A stretch of 64,000 nucleotides of DNA from positions 806,001 to 870,000 of the forward strand of contig NZ_LT629750.1 of the NCBI RefSeq assembly GCF_900105125.1, given 5' to 3'. The position numbers were made by a program, and so were the translations under genes. Shown piece by piece: positions 15,965 to 25,655 of this stretch (position 1 is the stretch's first letter; the number at the start of each line of letters is the position of its first letter). The notes beneath the pieces are model-generated. The model searched no databases. It saw nothing but the letters and a program-made list of their open reading frames with translations, and was not told the DNA's origin. The DNA comes from Bradyrhizobium canariense (lineage in GTDB: Bacteria > Pseudomonadota > Alphaproteobacteria > Rhizobiales > Xanthobacteraceae).

Positions 15965-18294
15965 GACTTGCCTCTCTTTGATTTAGCGGGTTTGCCCTTC
16001 GGCTTGCGAACTTTCTTGCGCGGGCTTCGGCCCGGATGCTTTTTGGCCTTAGTGTTCATTTGGGCCCTTGGGCCATCGCCGCGCGCGCGATCACGCCTTC
16101 TTCCGCGCGGCTCGACACGGCCTTCCGACAGCAATTCGAAACGCAACGCGCCTGCTACGGGTGCAGCTTCTACCAGACGAACGTCGACAACGTCACCCAG
16201 CCGGTGCATGGCACCGCTGCGTGAGCCGACCAGCGCATGACGCGTCTCGTCGTAATTGAAATATTCTGTGCCCAGCGTGCGGATCGGGATCAGGCCGTCG
16301 GCGCCGGTATCGCTGAGCTTGACGAACAACCCGGCGCGGGTCACGCCGGAAATGCGGCCCTGGAAGGTGGCGCCGATGCGATCGGCGAGGAAGTGCGCGA
16401 TCAGGCGATCGGCGGTTTCGCGCTCGGCCTTCATGGCGCGGCGTTCGGTGACGGAAATCTGCGCCGCGATCTCGCTCAGGCTTTCGACCGTTTCGGTTTC
16501 GGGAAGCGCGCCTTCGCCAAGGCCGAGGGCCCTGATCAGGGCGCGGTGCACGATCAGGTCTGCGTATCGCCTGATAGGCGAAGTGAAATGGGCGTAACGC
16601 CTGAGGTTCAGGCCGAAATGGCCGTAATTCTCGGAGGAGTATTCGGCTTGGGCTTGCGAGCGCAACACCACTTCATTCACCAGCGGTTCGGAATCGTGAC
16701 CGCTGACCTGCTCCAGCACGCGATTGAACAGCGAGGGACGCAACGCGCCGCTCTTCGCGAAGGGGATGTCGAGCGTTTTCAGGAATTCCTGCAAGTTGTG
16801 AACCTTCTCAAGCGTTGGTTCATCGTGCACTCGATAGATAAGTGGCAACGCCTTCTTTTCAAGCATTTCGGCGGCGGCGACATTGGCCAGGATCATGAAT
16901 TCTTCGATCAGCCGGTGCGCATCCAGTCGTTCAGGCACGATCACGCGATCGACGGTGCCATCGGGCTTCAGCAGGATCTTGCGTTCGGGAATATCGAGAT
17001 CGAGCGGATCGCGTTCGTCGCGCGCGCGCTTGACGAGATCATAGGCCGCGTAAAGCGGCTTCAGGATAGGATCGAGCAGGGGTCCCGTGATGTCGTCGGG
17101 CCGTCCGTCGATCGCCGCCTGCGCCTGCGCGTAATTCAGTTTCGCGGCCGAGCGCATCAGGATGCGATGAAAGCCGTGCGAACGCTTGCGGCCGTCATTG
17201 CCGATCACCATCCGCACCGCGAGCGCGCCGCGCGGCTCGCCCGGCACCAGCGAGCATAGATCGTTTGAAATGCGCTCCGGCAGCATCGGCACCACGCGGT
17301 CGGGGAAATACACCGAATTGCCGCGCGTCAGCGCATCGCGGTCGAGCGCCGCCCCCGGCCGCACATAGAAAGCGACATCGGCGATCGCGACATTGACGAT
17401 GTAGCCGCCTTTATTGTTCGGATCGGAGTCTGACTCCGCATGAACCGCGTCGTCATGGTCCTTGGCGTCGGGTGGATCGATGGTGACCAGCGGTAGGTCG
17501 CGCCAATCCTCGCGGCCAGCGAGTGCTGCCGGCTTTGCCGCCTCGGCTTCACGCAGCGCGCTCGGCGAGAAGGCTTGCGGAATTTCGTGGGCATGAATCG
17601 CGATCAGGCTGACCGCCTTCTCGGATGCCAGCGACCCCAACCGCTCCTTCACTTTTCCGGAGGCGAGGCCGAAACCGCGGGTGCGGATCAGGTCGACGCT
17701 GACGAGATCGCCATCCTCGGCGCCGTTACTATCGGCTTTTGCGATGTTGAGTTCGCGGCCGGCCTGCTTCTTGTCGACCGGGACGAGCCGTCCGCCGCCA
17801 TCGGGCAGGCTGCGAAAGATTCCAAGCAGCCGTGTCCGGGCGTGATCGATGACCTTGATGATGCGCCCGCGATAAGGCGTGCCCTCGCTCTCGTCGATCT
17901 TCTCGACGCGCAGCAGTGCGCGGTCGCCGACGCCAGCCGTCGTGCCCGGCAGCGGACGGCGCGGGACATGGATGCGGATTTTCGGCGCGGTGCCGTTTTC
18001 TTCCTCATCCCATTCGGTGGGCGTGGCGAGCAATTCACCGTCGCTGTCACGTCCGGTGATGTCGGCCATCACGGTCGGCGGCAGCGCCGCCGGCTCGTGG
18101 ATCTTCCGCTTGCGCTTGGCGATCGCGCCTTCGTCGGCGAGCTCACGCAGGATATTTTTCAGCTCGACACGGTCGGCGTTCTTCAGGCCGAATTCGCGTG
18201 CGATTTCGCGGGTCCCGACTTTGCCCGGATGCGCGCGGATAAAGGCGACGATGGCGTCCCGGCTTGGAAAGACCTTGTCGCGATGCTGGGCCAC
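15952..18294 (-). CDS. rnr: Ribonuclease R
   Basis: The 780-residue protein has an N-terminal winged helix (PSRDAIVAFIRAHPGKVGTR), cold-shock OB folds, an RNB nuclease domain with the acidic centre DPPDAKDHDDAV, then an S1 domain (ATFQGRISGVTRAGLFVKLS) and a basic Arg/Lys tail. RNase R is a 3'-5' processive exonuclease that degrades structured RNA and works with SmpB-tmRNA; smpB is at 56070. It lies 30 bp after topA on the same strand. The tail of about 40 basic residues is typical of Rhizobiales. Confidence 0.96.
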   Translation of the reverse strand: MAQHRDKVFPSRDAIVAFIRAHPGKVGTREIAREFGLKNADRVELKNILRELADEGAIAKRKRKIHEPAALPPTVMADITGRDSDGELLATPTEWDEEENGTAPKIRIHVPRRPLPGTTAGVGDRALLRVEKIDESEGTPYRGRIIKVIDHARTRLLGIFRSLPDGGGRLVPVDKKQAGRELNIAKADSNGAEDGDLVSVDLIRTRGFGLASGKVKERLGSLASEKAVSLIAIHAHEIPQAFSPSALREAEAAKPAALAGREDWRDLPLVTIDPPDAKDHDDAVHAESDSDPNNKGGYIVNVAIADVAFYVRPGAALDRDALTRGNSVYFPDRVVPMLPERISNDLCSLVPGEPRGALAVRMVIGNDGRKRSHGFHRILMRSAAKLNYAQAQAAIDGRPDDITGPLLDPILKPLYAAYDLVKRARDERDPLDLDIPERKILLKPDGTVDRVIVPERLDAHRLIEEFMILANVAAAEMLEKKALPLIYRVHDEPTLEKVHNLQEFLKTLDIPFAKSGALRPSLFNRVLEQVSGHDSEPLVNEVVLRSQAQAEYSSENYGHFGLNLRRYAHFTSPIRRYADLIVHRALIRALGLGEGALPETETVESLSEIAAQISVTERRAMKAERETADRLIAHFLADRIGATFQGRISGVTRAGLFVKLSDTGADGLIPIRTLGTEYFNYDETRHALVGSRSGAMHRLGDVVDVRLVEAAPVAGALRFELLSEGRVEPRGRRRDRARGDGPRAQMNTKAKKHPGRSPRKKVRKPKGKPAKSKRGKSWTP

Positions 18295-18324
18295 TCTATC
18301 CGTTTGCCTTATCCACTTGCCTTA

Positions 18325-21105
18325 TTATCCACTTGCCTTGCCCGCGCTCTTCTTTGCAACGGGCTTTGGCGCCTTGGCGGCCGAAGTTTTGGCCGTCGCC
18401 GTTACCGGTGCGCGCGCTTTGCTCGCGGCATCGGATTTCGGCTTGGCCGCAGACTTCTTTGCCGCCGCCTTTTTGGCAGGCTTTGTAGCCTTGCCATCGT
18501 CGTCTGCTTTGGCCGGCTTTGCTGCCGCGACTTTCTTGGAACCCGTCTTGGCTGTCTTGGCCGTTGTCTTGGCGCCGCGCTTGGGCTTGCCGCCACCCTT
18601 TGCCACGCGCTCGTCGATCAGCGCGATGGCTTCGGGCAATGTGATGGTCTCTGGCGTCTTGTCGCTCGGGATCGTGGCGTTGACGCCGCCTGAGGTGACA
18701 TAGGCGCCATAACGGCCGTTCTTGACCGCAACGCCGCCAAGCGTCGGGTGATCGCCCAACGGCTTGCCGGGATCGGCGCCGAAGCGGCGTCCGCTCGGTC
18801 CCTTGGCGATTTTCTCGGCGATCAGGGTGACGGCGCGGTTGAGCCCGATATCGAACACCTCATCGCCGGCCTCGAGGCTGGCATAGGTTTTCTCGTGGCG
18901 CACGAACGGGCCGAAGCGGCCGATGCCGGCCGTGATCGGCTCGCCGGTCTCGGGATGCTTGCCGATCTCGCGCGGCAGCGACAACAGTTTGAGCGCCAGC
19001 TCCAATTCAATGTCGCCGGGCGACATGTTCTTCGGAATGCCGGCGCGCCTCGGCTTTTCGCCCTCGGCATAATCTTTCTGCTCGCCGAGCTGGATATAGG
19101 GTCCGAACCGTCCGGCCTTCACCACGACGTCGAGATCGGTCTGCGGATCCTTGCCCAGAATGCGATCGGCGCTGGCTTCGCTGTCGGCCGCGAGCGGGCG
19201 GGTGTAGCGGCACTCCGGATAATTGGAACAGCCGACAAAGGCGCCGAATTTTCCGGCCTTGAGGTTGAGCTTGCCGGTGCCGCAGGTCGGGCATTGCCTG
19301 ACATCGCCGCCATCCGTGCGCGGCGGATAGATGTGCGGCCCCAGCATGTCGTCGAGCACGTCCAGCACCTGCGCCACGCGCAGATCCTTGATGTCGTTGA
19401 CGGCGCCGATGAAGTCGCCCCAGAAATCCTTCAGCACCTGCTGCCAGGAGATCTCGTTATTGGAGATACGGTCGAGCTGTTCTTCCAGGTCGGCGGTGAA
19501 ATCATATTCGACATAGCGTGCGAAGAAATTCTCCAGGAACGCGACCACGACGCGGCCCTTGTCCTCGCCATGCAGGCGTTTCTTCTCCAGCCTGACATAA
19601 CCGCGGTCCTTCAGCACCTGCAGGATCGAGGCGTAAGTGGAGGGCCGGCCGATGCCGAGTTCTTCCATGCGCTTGACCAGCGACGCTTCGGAGAAACGCG
19701 GCGGCGGTTCGGTGAAATGCTGGGTGACGGCGAGATCCCGCCGCTTCAGCGCTTCGCCCTCGCTCATCGCGGGCAGGCGGCGGCTGTCCTCGTCGTCGCT
19801 ATCGTCGTCACGGCCTTCCTGATAGAGCGCGAGGAAGCCGTCGAATTTGATCACCTGGCCGGTGGCGCGCAGTTCCAGCACGCGCGAGCCTGCCTTGGCC
19901 GCGATGTCAACGGTGGTGCGTTCGAGTTCCGCCGATTCCATCTGGCTCGCGATAGTGCGGATCCAGATCAGTTCATAGAGCTTGGCCTGGTCGGGATCGA
20001 GGCGGCCGCGCAGTTCCGAAGGCCGTCGCGACAGATCGGTCGGACGGATGGCTTCGTGTGCTTCCTGCGCGTTCTTGGCCTTAGCCTGGTACTGGCGCGG
20101 CGCCTCCGGCACATAGGCGTTGCCGTAGTCCTCGCCGATCACCTTGCGCGCTTGGGTGATTGCGGAACCGTCGATTTGCACGCCGTCGGTTCGCATATAG
20201 GTAATGAGACCTGTGGTCTCGCCGCCGATCTCGACGCCTTCATAGAGCCGCTGCGCGATCCGCATGGTGTGGGCGGGCGCAAAGCCCAGCTTGCGGCTGG
20301 CTTCCTGCTGCAGCGTCGAGGTGGTGAATGGCGCCTGGGGGTTGCGGCGTGCCGGTTTGGCTTCAACGGTGGAGACCGTGAAGTTGGCGGCCTCGATCGC
20401 CTTCTTGAAATCTTCGGCTTCCGCACCGGTGCCGATGTCGAGTCGCTGAATCTTCTTGCCATCGGCGCCGACCAGGCGCGCTTCAAACGCATCGCCGCGC
20501 GGCGTGGTCAAGGTCGCGACCAGCGACCAGTATTCGCGGGCGACGAATTTCTCGATTTCGAGTTCGCGATCGCAGACCAGCCGCAGCGCGACCGACTGCA
20601 CGCGGCCCGCCGAGCGCGCGCCCGGCAGTTTGCGCCACAGCACCGGCGACAGCGTGAAGCCTACCAGGTAATCCAGCGCGCGGCGCGCCATATAGGCATC
20701 GACCAGCGCGCCGTCGATCTCGCGCGGATGCTTCATCGCTTCCGTCACCGACTGCTTGGTGATGGCGTTGAACACCACGCGCTCGATCTTCTGGTCCTTT
20801 AGCGCGCGCTTCTCTTTCATCACTTCGAGCACGTGCCAGGAGATCGCTTCGCCTTCGCGATCGGGGTCGGTCGCGAGGATCAGCTTGTCCGCGCCCTTCA
20901 GCGCCTTCGCGATGTCGTTGAGCCGGCCTGCCGCCTTGGCGTCGATCTCCCAGATCATCTGGAAATTGGCCTCCGGATCGACCGATCCGTTCTTCGCCGG
21001 GAGATCGCGGACATGGCCAAACGAGGCCAGAACCTCGTAGGACGCGCCCAGATATTTGTTGATCGTCTTGGCTTTCGCCGGCGACTCGACAATGACGATA
21101 TTCAT
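18325..21105 (-). CDS. topA: DNA topoisomerase I
   Basis: The 926-residue type IA topoisomerase starts with the TOPRIM domain MNIVIVESPAKAKTINKYLG. The active-site Tyr lies in GLITYMRTDG. After the core come one four-Cys zinc finger (CPTCGTGKLN to CSNYPECRYT), several Cys-less topo-C repeats (GRFGPYIQLGE, GRFGPFVRHE, NGRYGAYVTSGG) and an Ala/Lys-rich tail of about 90 residues. It relaxes negative supercoils. The Lys/Ala tail resembles histone-H1-like DNA-binding extensions. The Rhizobiales form is this long; it leads the rnr-DUF983-Nudix run. Confidence 0.97.
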   Translation of the reverse strand: MNIVIVESPAKAKTINKYLGASYEVLASFGHVRDLPAKNGSVDPEANFQMIWEIDAKAAGRLNDIAKALKGADKLILATDPDREGEAISWHVLEVMKEKRALKDQKIERVVFNAITKQSVTEAMKHPREIDGALVDAYMARRALDYLVGFTLSPVLWRKLPGARSAGRVQSVALRLVCDRELEIEKFVAREYWSLVATLTTPRGDAFEARLVGADGKKIQRLDIGTGAEAEDFKKAIEAANFTVSTVEAKPARRNPQAPFTTSTLQQEASRKLGFAPAHTMRIAQRLYEGVEIGGETTGLITYMRTDGVQIDGSAITQARKVIGEDYGNAYVPEAPRQYQAKAKNAQEAHEAIRPTDLSRRPSELRGRLDPDQAKLYELIWIRTIASQMESAELERTTVDIAAKAGSRVLELRATGQVIKFDGFLALYQEGRDDDSDDEDSRRLPAMSEGEALKRRDLAVTQHFTEPPPRFSEASLVKRMEELGIGRPSTYASILQVLKDRGYVRLEKKRLHGEDKGRVVVAFLENFFARYVEYDFTADLEEQLDRISNNEISWQQVLKDFWGDFIGAVNDIKDLRVAQVLDVLDDMLGPHIYPPRTDGGDVRQCPTCGTGKLNLKAGKFGAFVGCSNYPECRYTRPLAADSEASADRILGKDPQTDLDVVVKAGRFGPYIQLGEQKDYAEGEKPRRAGIPKNMSPGDIELELALKLLSLPREIGKHPETGEPITAGIGRFGPFVRHEKTYASLEAGDEVFDIGLNRAVTLIAEKIAKGPSGRRFGADPGKPLGDHPTLGGVAVKNGRYGAYVTSGGVNATIPSDKTPETITLPEAIALIDERVAKGGGKPKRGAKTTAKTAKTGSKKVAAAKPAKADDDGKATKPAKKAAAKKSAAKPKSDAASKARAPVTATAKTSAAKAPKPVAKKSAGKASG

Positions 21106-21326
21106 GTCATTCCAATGACTTAGGGAGAGAATAAAGGCCGGTTCCGCGAGACTCGCGCCGGCCGTTTCGTTCCGAACATGGGTGCAGCGGGGGCCCCTGT
21201 CAAATCGACAGATGTTGAAAGCATGCCTTTGGGCTCCGACTTAGTATCTAGAAAGTTGTGAAATACGTCCTAGAGTTGCGCTCTTAAAAAGCGTACCTTT
21301 CGTGAACACACGGATTCGGATGTGCT

Positions 21327-21569
21327 TTGACCAAGGCAAAGAGCGGCCGGAAGCGCCCGTCTTCGGGCAAAGGCCGACGTTCGCGAGATGACGAGCCGCG
21401 TGGCGAGGGCGGCCCGGAGGAGGCCGCAGCCTTCATCGCAGAAAGCACCGCCGATCTGGTCCAGCTGGCGCACCGCCATGGACTGGAGATGCTCAGCCAT
21501 TTGCTTCGGATGGCGGAGCTGGAAGCGGAGGAATACTTGCGGCTACGCGGCAAGCGCAATCTGTCGTGA
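21327..21569 (+). CDS. Small conserved hypothetical protein
   Basis: The 80-residue protein has a basic, disordered N-terminus (TKAKSGRKRPSSGKGRRSRD) and an amphipathic helical C-terminal half (ESTADLVQLAHRHGLEMLSH). The helical part and strong GC3 bias argue for real coding. The only usable start in frame is TTG 21327, with a weak ribosome site, so the N-terminus is uncertain. It lies divergent from topA with 221 bp between. The function is not known. Confidence 0.55.
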   Translation: MTKAKSGRKRPSSGKGRRSRDDEPRGEGGPEEAAAFIAESTADLVQLAHRHGLEMLSHLLRMAELEAEEYLRLRGKRNLS

Positions 21570-21587
21570 CGCGGGTGCGACTGAACG

Positions 21588-22055
21588 TCAGGCGCGCCGG
21601 CGGCGCTTGTGATCAGGACTGGGCTTTAGCATCGTATCGGCGCTATCGAGCAGTCGGCCGTCTTGCGAACGCAGCTCAAGCTTCCGCACCGGCCGGCCTT
21701 TCTCGCGGTCGACCAGGATGGTTGCGATTTCCTTTGGCCGATCGTCGAATTCCTCGCTCCATTGCCGAAGCGCCACCATGATCGGGAAAATCCCGCGCCC
21801 CTTCGGCGTCAGCACATATTCCTGATAGGCGCTGCCGTCGGAGGCGGGCGCCGTCTTGAGGATGCCGTCTTCGACCAGGGCGCGCAGCCGCACGGTGAGG
21901 ATGTTCTTTGCCAGCCCCAGGCTCTTCTGAAATTCGCCGAAGCGGCGCGCGCCGAGAAAAGCGTCGCGAATGATCAGCAGCGACCACCAGTCGCCGATCG
22001 CATCCAGCGATCGCGCGATCGGGCATTCCGCCTTTTCAAAGCTTGTCCGTCTCAT
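21588..22055 (-). CDS. HxlR-family transcriptional regulator
   Basis: The 155-residue winged-helix regulator has the HxlR signature: CPIARSLDAIGDWWSLLIIR, then RFGEFQKSLGLAKNILTVRL and GILKTAPASDGSAYQEYVLT. The Cys near residue 10 is the redox or electrophile sensor in characterised HxlR proteins such as YodB and QorR. AAAGGACG precedes ATG 22055. It is divergent from an SDR with a perfect inverted repeat between them, so it probably represses that gene and itself. Confidence 0.92.
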   Translation of the reverse strand: MRRTSFEKAECPIARSLDAIGDWWSLLIIRDAFLGARRFGEFQKSLGLAKNILTVRLRALVEDGILKTAPASDGSAYQEYVLTPKGRGIFPIMVALRQWSEEFDDRPKEIATILVDREKGRPVRKLELRSQDGRLLDSADTMLKPSPDHKRRRRA

Positions 22056-22106
22056 CGTGGCGTCCTTTCGATCCCACAACGAATTCTCCGATCACGGCGT
22101 TGTGTA

Positions 22107-22159
22107 GTTGCATTATGAAACCAGGCACTCTAGATGGCAATCAAGTTTAATAATGCAAC
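22107..22159. promoter_or_regulatory. Putative HxlR operator: spaced perfect inverted repeat
   Basis: GTTGCATTAT at 22107-22116 and its exact complement ATAATGCAAC at 22150-22159 lie 43 bp centre-to-centre, about four helical turns. They occupy the 119-bp gap between the divergent HxlR and SDR genes. The spacing suits two regulator dimers on one DNA face. Binding is inferred. Confidence 0.6.
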
Positions 22160-22174
22160 CACTTGGAGGGTATC

Positions 22175-22948
22175 ATGAGATTGGCCAACAAGACGGCGTT
22201 GATTACCGGGGGAAACAGCGGCATCGGGCTGGCGACCGCGCGGCTGTTCGTGAAGGAGGGCGCGAAGGTCACGATAACCGGCCGAAATCAGGCGACGCTG
22301 GAAGCCGCCGCAAAGGAGCTCGGGCCGAACGCGTTCGCGGTCGTGGCCGACGCCACCGACGTTGCGGCCACGGACGCCGCCATCAAGCGCGGGGTCGAAA
22401 AATTCGGCAAGCTCGACATCGTTTTCGCCAATGCCGGGATCCCCGGCAATACGCCGATCGGATCGACCACGCTTGCCGCATTTGAGTCCGTCATCCGGAC
22501 CAATATCACCTCCGTGTTCTTCACGGTGCAATCGGCTGCGCCCTATCTCAATGACGGCGCCTCGATCATCCTGAACGGCTCGGTGATCTCGGTGCTCGGC
22601 AATCCCGGCTATGCCGCCTACGCGGCCAGCAAGGCCGGCGTTCGGGCAATGGCGCGGGTCATGGCCTCGGAGCTTTCACCGCGAAGCATCAGGGTCAATG
22701 TGGTCTCTCCAGGTGCAGCGCGGACCCCGATCTGGAACGGCGCTGCGCCGACACCCGAAGCCTTTGCCGCGCTCGACAAGCGCATTTCCCGCAGCATCCC
22801 GCTGGGGCGGCTCGGTGAGGCCGACGAAATCGCCAAGACGGTGCTGTTCCTCGCCTCCGACGATGCATCGAACGTCCAGAGCGCGGAGATTTTTGTCGAC
22901 GGCGGCTCGACCGGATCTCCAGCCGGCGCGCCGATCTATCGCGGCTGA
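22175..22948 (+). CDS. SDR-family oxidoreductase, HxlR-linked
   Basis: The 257-residue classical SDR has TGGNSGIG, a GRN segment after beta-2, FANAG, the catalytic Ser in ILNGSVISV, YAASK (Tyr-x3-Lys) and C-terminal FVDGGSTGS. GGAGGG precedes ATG 22175 at ideal distance. The divergent HxlR regulator and inverted repeat suggest induction by an electrophile or quinone-like compound. The true substrate is unknown. It is probably a paralogue of the SDR at 11870. Confidence 0.92.
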   Translation: MRLANKTALITGGNSGIGLATARLFVKEGAKVTITGRNQATLEAAAKELGPNAFAVVADATDVAATDAAIKRGVEKFGKLDIVFANAGIPGNTPIGSTTLAAFESVIRTNITSVFFTVQSAAPYLNDGASIILNGSVISVLGNPGYAAYAASKAGVRAMARVMASELSPRSIRVNVVSPGAARTPIWNGAAPTPEAFAALDKRISRSIPLGRLGEADEIAKTVLFLASDDASNVQSAEIFVDGGSTGSPAGAPIYRG

Positions 22949-22965
22949 CGGGAATTTTGAGAATC

Positions 22966-23011
22966 AAAGCCGGCCAGCGCAATTTTCTTCAAATGCGCGC
23001 TGACCGGCTTT
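22966..23011 (+). terminator. Hairpin after the SDR gene
   Basis: AAAGCCGG-C-CAGCGC pairs with GCGCTG-A-CCGGCTTT (one mismatch) across a 16-base loop, 18 bases after the SDR stop. No T-run follows, so it is a weak terminator or an mRNA-stabilising stem. Confidence 0.45.
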
Positions 23012-23125
23012 GCCGTTCGACAGGCGTTTTTCGGGGAATCGCCACCTTCATTGAACCTTCGTCGTGGCTGCGTAGACCTTTTTATAGATGGGAGTTTTCA
23101 CCGCTGACGCATTGGAGAGATTGAT

Positions 23126-23287
23126 ATGCCGAAAGCTACCCGTATCTCCGCATCGGTCCCGGCATCATCGGTTTCGTCGGAGAGAGCCGAAGGCCACCCG
23201 CTGGTCTTGATCGCGTTATTTTCCGGCACAGGCCTTTTGATCTCGCTGATTGCCGTGCTGATGGGAGTGCAGCCGGCTTGGTACTAA
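23126..23287 (+). CDS. 53-residue single-TM protein
   Basis: ATG 23126 follows GGAGAGATTGAT. The protein begins MPKATRISASVPASSVSSER and then has one hydrophobic helix (PLVLIALFSGTGLLISLIAV), ending VQPAWY. It is followed at once by a strong terminator (23320-23359), which supports a real small transcription unit. It resembles the small membrane proteins common in Bradyrhizobium. The function is unknown. Confidence 0.7.
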   Translation: MPKATRISASVPASSVSSERAEGHPLVLIALFSGTGLLISLIAVLMGVQPAWY

Positions 23288-23319
23288 CCAGCCTCGACTG
23301 ATTCCAAATCAACGTTCCA

Positions 23320-23359
23320 GCCTGCCGCCGTCGTCTGACGGCAGCAGGCGGTGTTTTTT
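23320..23359 (+). terminator. Rho-independent terminator
   Basis: GCCTGCCGCCGTC pairs with GACGGCAGCAGGC (one mismatch) across GTCT and is followed by GGTGTTTTTTC. It terminates the small gene at 23126; the stem could also stop the convergent azoreductase gene. Confidence 0.8.
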
Positions 23360-23362
23360 CCG

Positions 23363-23971
23363 TTAGGCCGCGTGGAGATTGGTCGCGGCCTGCAGCGCGC
23401 CAGCCAGCGCCTTCTCGCGGTGTTCCGGTCCGACCTGAATGCCGTCGGCGAAAATGAACTCAGGATTGGTGACACCAATAAACCCGAACACCCAGCGCAG
23501 ATAAGTCTCCAGATGTTCGCCAATAGCGGCCGGCGTGCCGGCGCCGTAGAAGCCGCCGCGCGAGATGGCAATGATGACGCGCTTGTTGCCAGCCAATCCT
23601 TCCGCGCCTTGCGCGCCGTATTTGAAGGTCTTGCCGGCGACGACGATGCGGTCGATCCAGGCCTTGAGCTGGCTCGGGATGGTAAAATTATACATCGGCG
23701 CGCCCAGCACGACGATGTCGGCGGCCAGAAACTCGCCCAGCACGGCCTGACCGGCGGCGATGTCCGCCAGCAACGCGGCTTCCGGCGTGGCGCCTTGCGC
23801 GGCGGCCAGATGCAGGCCGGACAGGTGCGCCAGCGGGGTCGAGGTGAGGTCGCGATAGGTGATTTGGATGCCGGGGGTCGCCTGACGCAGCCGGTCCACG
23901 ATGGCCGCGGAAACCCGGCGGCTGACGGAGTGCGGGCCGAGGACGCTGGAGTCGATATGCAGAAGTTTCAT
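23363..23971 (-). CDS. azoR: FMN-dependent NADH-azoreductase
   Basis: The 202-residue flavodoxin-like protein opens [20 protein letters not shown], the FMN phosphate loop. It carries the FMN-site motif [18 protein letters not shown] and the loop SRGGFYGAG. AzoR reduces quinones and azo dyes by two-electron transfer from NADH and protects against thiol-reactive quinones. It is divergent from an HxlR regulator (24014), a common pairing in which the regulator senses quinones. Confidence 0.93.
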   Translation of the reverse strand: MKLLHIDSSVLGPHSVSRRVSAAIVDRLRQATPGIQITYRDLTSTPLAHLSGLHLAAAQGATPEAALLADIAAGQAVLGEFLAADIVVLGAPMYNFTIPSQLKAWIDRIVVAGKTFKYGAQGAEGLAGNKRVIIAISRGGFYGAGTPAAIGEHLETYLRWVFGFIGVTNPEFIFADGIQVGPEHREKALAGALQAATNLHAA

Positions 23972-24013
23972 TGGGGTCACCCTTGGTATAGATTTGTAAC
24001 TGGCGCTATATGA

Positions 24014-24469
24014 GTGACCGTCTATAAGACCCGCAAGAACGCACATTTTTGGAACCTGAGCACACCGTTGAAACCCGAGCACACAAAAGTGCCTGTCCTG
24101 CCGCCCAACGCGCACCTCGACGGTGACTGCCGCGCGGTCGCCTCGGTATTGGCGCGCGTCGGCGACAAATGGAGCGTCTTCGTCATCATGCTGCTCGGCA
24201 ACGGGCCGCGGCGCTTCAACGAGATCAAGCGCATGGTCGGCGGTATCTCGCAGCGGATGCTGACCTTGACGCTGCGTGGCCTGGAGCGCGATGGCCTGGT
24301 CACGCGCACCGTTTTTCCGACCATTCCGCCACGGGTGGATTACGAACTGACCGATCTCGGACACGGGCTATCGAAACCGGTGGAAGCGCTCGGCAAATGG
24401 GCCCACGAACATCAGCCGGAAATCGAAGGCGCACGCGCGCGCTTCGATGGGCGCAATGAGCCCGGTTAA
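24014..24469 (+). CDS. HxlR-family transcriptional regulator (azoreductase-linked)
   Basis: The 151-residue winged-helix protein has the HxlR core [40 protein letters not shown] and [19 protein letters not shown]. The conserved Cys is present near residue 39. The frame opens with GTG 24014; about 30 residues before the domain are unusual, and the true start could be internal, but no better codon with a ribosome site is visible. It is divergent from azoR and likely represses it until a quinone modifies the Cys. Confidence 0.9.
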   Translation: MTVYKTRKNAHFWNLSTPLKPEHTKVPVLPPNAHLDGDCRAVASVLARVGDKWSVFVIMLLGNGPRRFNEIKRMVGGISQRMLTLTLRGLERDGLVTRTVFPTIPPRVDYELTDLGHGLSKPVEALGKWAHEHQPEIEGARARFDGRNEPG

Positions 24470-25582
24470 TTAGATCAGCGACACCAGCCCGCCGCCGTGA
24501 CGCTCCAGTCGCCCGGCCAATTCGAGTTCGAGCAGCACCACGCGCACGGTGGTCGGCGAGGCCCCTGACATCCGGATCAGATCGTCGAGGCTGATTGGAC
24601 TCGGGCCGAGCAGGTTGACGATGCACGCGCGATCGCTGGCCTCGGGTTCGAAATCGAACCGCTCGTCATCATCGGGTTCACGCAGTTCGATCGGCCGCTC
24701 CATGATCGGCTCGACGGCATCGATCACATCGGAGGCTTGCGTGATCAGCGTCGCGCCCTGCTTGATCAGATCATTGGTCCCGGCGGCGCGCGGATCGAGC
24801 GGCGAGCCGGGGACGGCGAACACCTCGCGGCCCTGTTCAGCGGCGATCCGTGCGGTAATCAGCGAACCGGAGCGATGCGCGGCTTCGACCACGACGACGC
24901 CGAGCGCGACGCCCGAGATCAGCCGGTTGCGCCGTGGAAAATCCCGGGCGCGCGGCACGTGTCCGAGCGGCATCTCGGAAATCGCAGCCCCGGAGTGGAG
25001 CAGTTCGGCCAGCAAATCCTCATGCTCCGGCGGATAGATCCTGTCGTGACCGCCGGCCAGCACCGCCGCGGTGCCGCCGGTGATGCTGGCGCGGTGCGCC
25101 GCCTGATCGATACCGCGCGCCAGCCCCGAGGCGATGACAAAACCGGCCTCGCTGAGATCGCGCGCCAATTGGCTTGCGAATTTGAGGCCGGCGCCGGACG
25201 CATTGCGCGAGCCGACGATCGCAATCATCGGCCGTATCAGCACGTCCAGCGTGCCGCGCACGCCGAGCAGGGGAGGCGCATCGTCGAGCATCGCAAGCCG
25301 TGGCGGATAACCGGCTTCGCCGGGCGCGAGCAGGCGGACGCCGATTTTTTGGCTGCCCGAGAGCTCGGCACGCGCATCGTCCTCGCTGCAGATCCGTCCC
25401 GGACGCGATGCGCCGCCACGCCGCGCCAGATCAGGCAGCCGCTCTAATGCGGCGCGGGCGCTGCCGAAATGGTTCAGGAGGGAGCTGAAGGTTCGAGGCC
25501 CGATATTGTCGCTGCGGATCAGCCGCAGGCGGTTCATCCGCTCGTCGTCAGTCAGCCGCGTCGTGTTGTTGATGGCGTCCAC
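24470..25582 (-). CDS. dprA: DNA-processing protein DprA
   Basis: The 370-residue protein has a short N-terminal SAM-like part, the Rossmann-like DprA core ([66 protein letters not shown]) and the C-terminal winged helix ([20 protein letters not shown]). DprA loads RecA on incoming single-stranded DNA. GTG 25582 is chosen because AAGGAG lies 6 bases before it; the frame upstream runs into a palindromic repeat. Its first 29 codons are duplicated at 26763-26849. It is convergent with the HxlR gene, with no gap between the two stops. Confidence 0.95.
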   Translation of the reverse strand: MDAINNTTRLTDDERMNRLRLIRSDNIGPRTFSSLLNHFGSARAALERLPDLARRGGASRPGRICSEDDARAELSGSQKIGVRLLAPGEAGYPPRLAMLDDAPPLLGVRGTLDVLIRPMIAIVGSRNASGAGLKFASQLARDLSEAGFVIASGLARGIDQAAHRASITGGTAAVLAGGHDRIYPPEHEDLLAELLHSGAAISEMPLGHVPRARDFPRRNRLISGVALGVVVVEAAHRSGSLITARIAAEQGREVFAVPGSPLDPRAAGTNDLIKQGATLITQASDVIDAVEPIMERPIELREPDDDERFDFEPEASDRACIVNLLGPSPISLDDLIRMSGASPTTVRVVLLELELAGRLERHGGGLVSLI

Positions 25583-25587
25583 GTTAT
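25496..25587 (-). repeat. Direct repeat, copy 1 (5' end of intact dprA)
   Basis: This 92-bp segment covers the dprA start codon and its first 29 codons. It aligns without gaps with 26763-26854, with about 10 mismatches. Both copies point the same way. The DNA between them (about 1.2 kb) carries two unrelated small genes. Confidence 0.85.
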
Positions 25588-25655
25588 CTCCTTGCGCCGA
25601 CAACATGGCGCAACCGAAGGGCGTGGGCAACGGGGGATGGCTTGCGAGAATGTTT

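Noticed and set aside
18748..20802. 684-codon open frame on the plus strand
   Set aside because: It lies entirely antisense to topA, which has clear family motifs; long antisense frames are expected in GC-rich DNA with few stop codons.
23985..24034. TATAGA/TCTATA inverted repeat between azoR and HxlR
   Set aside because: The arms are only 6 bp and widely spaced; expected by chance in a promoter region, so not called as an operator.
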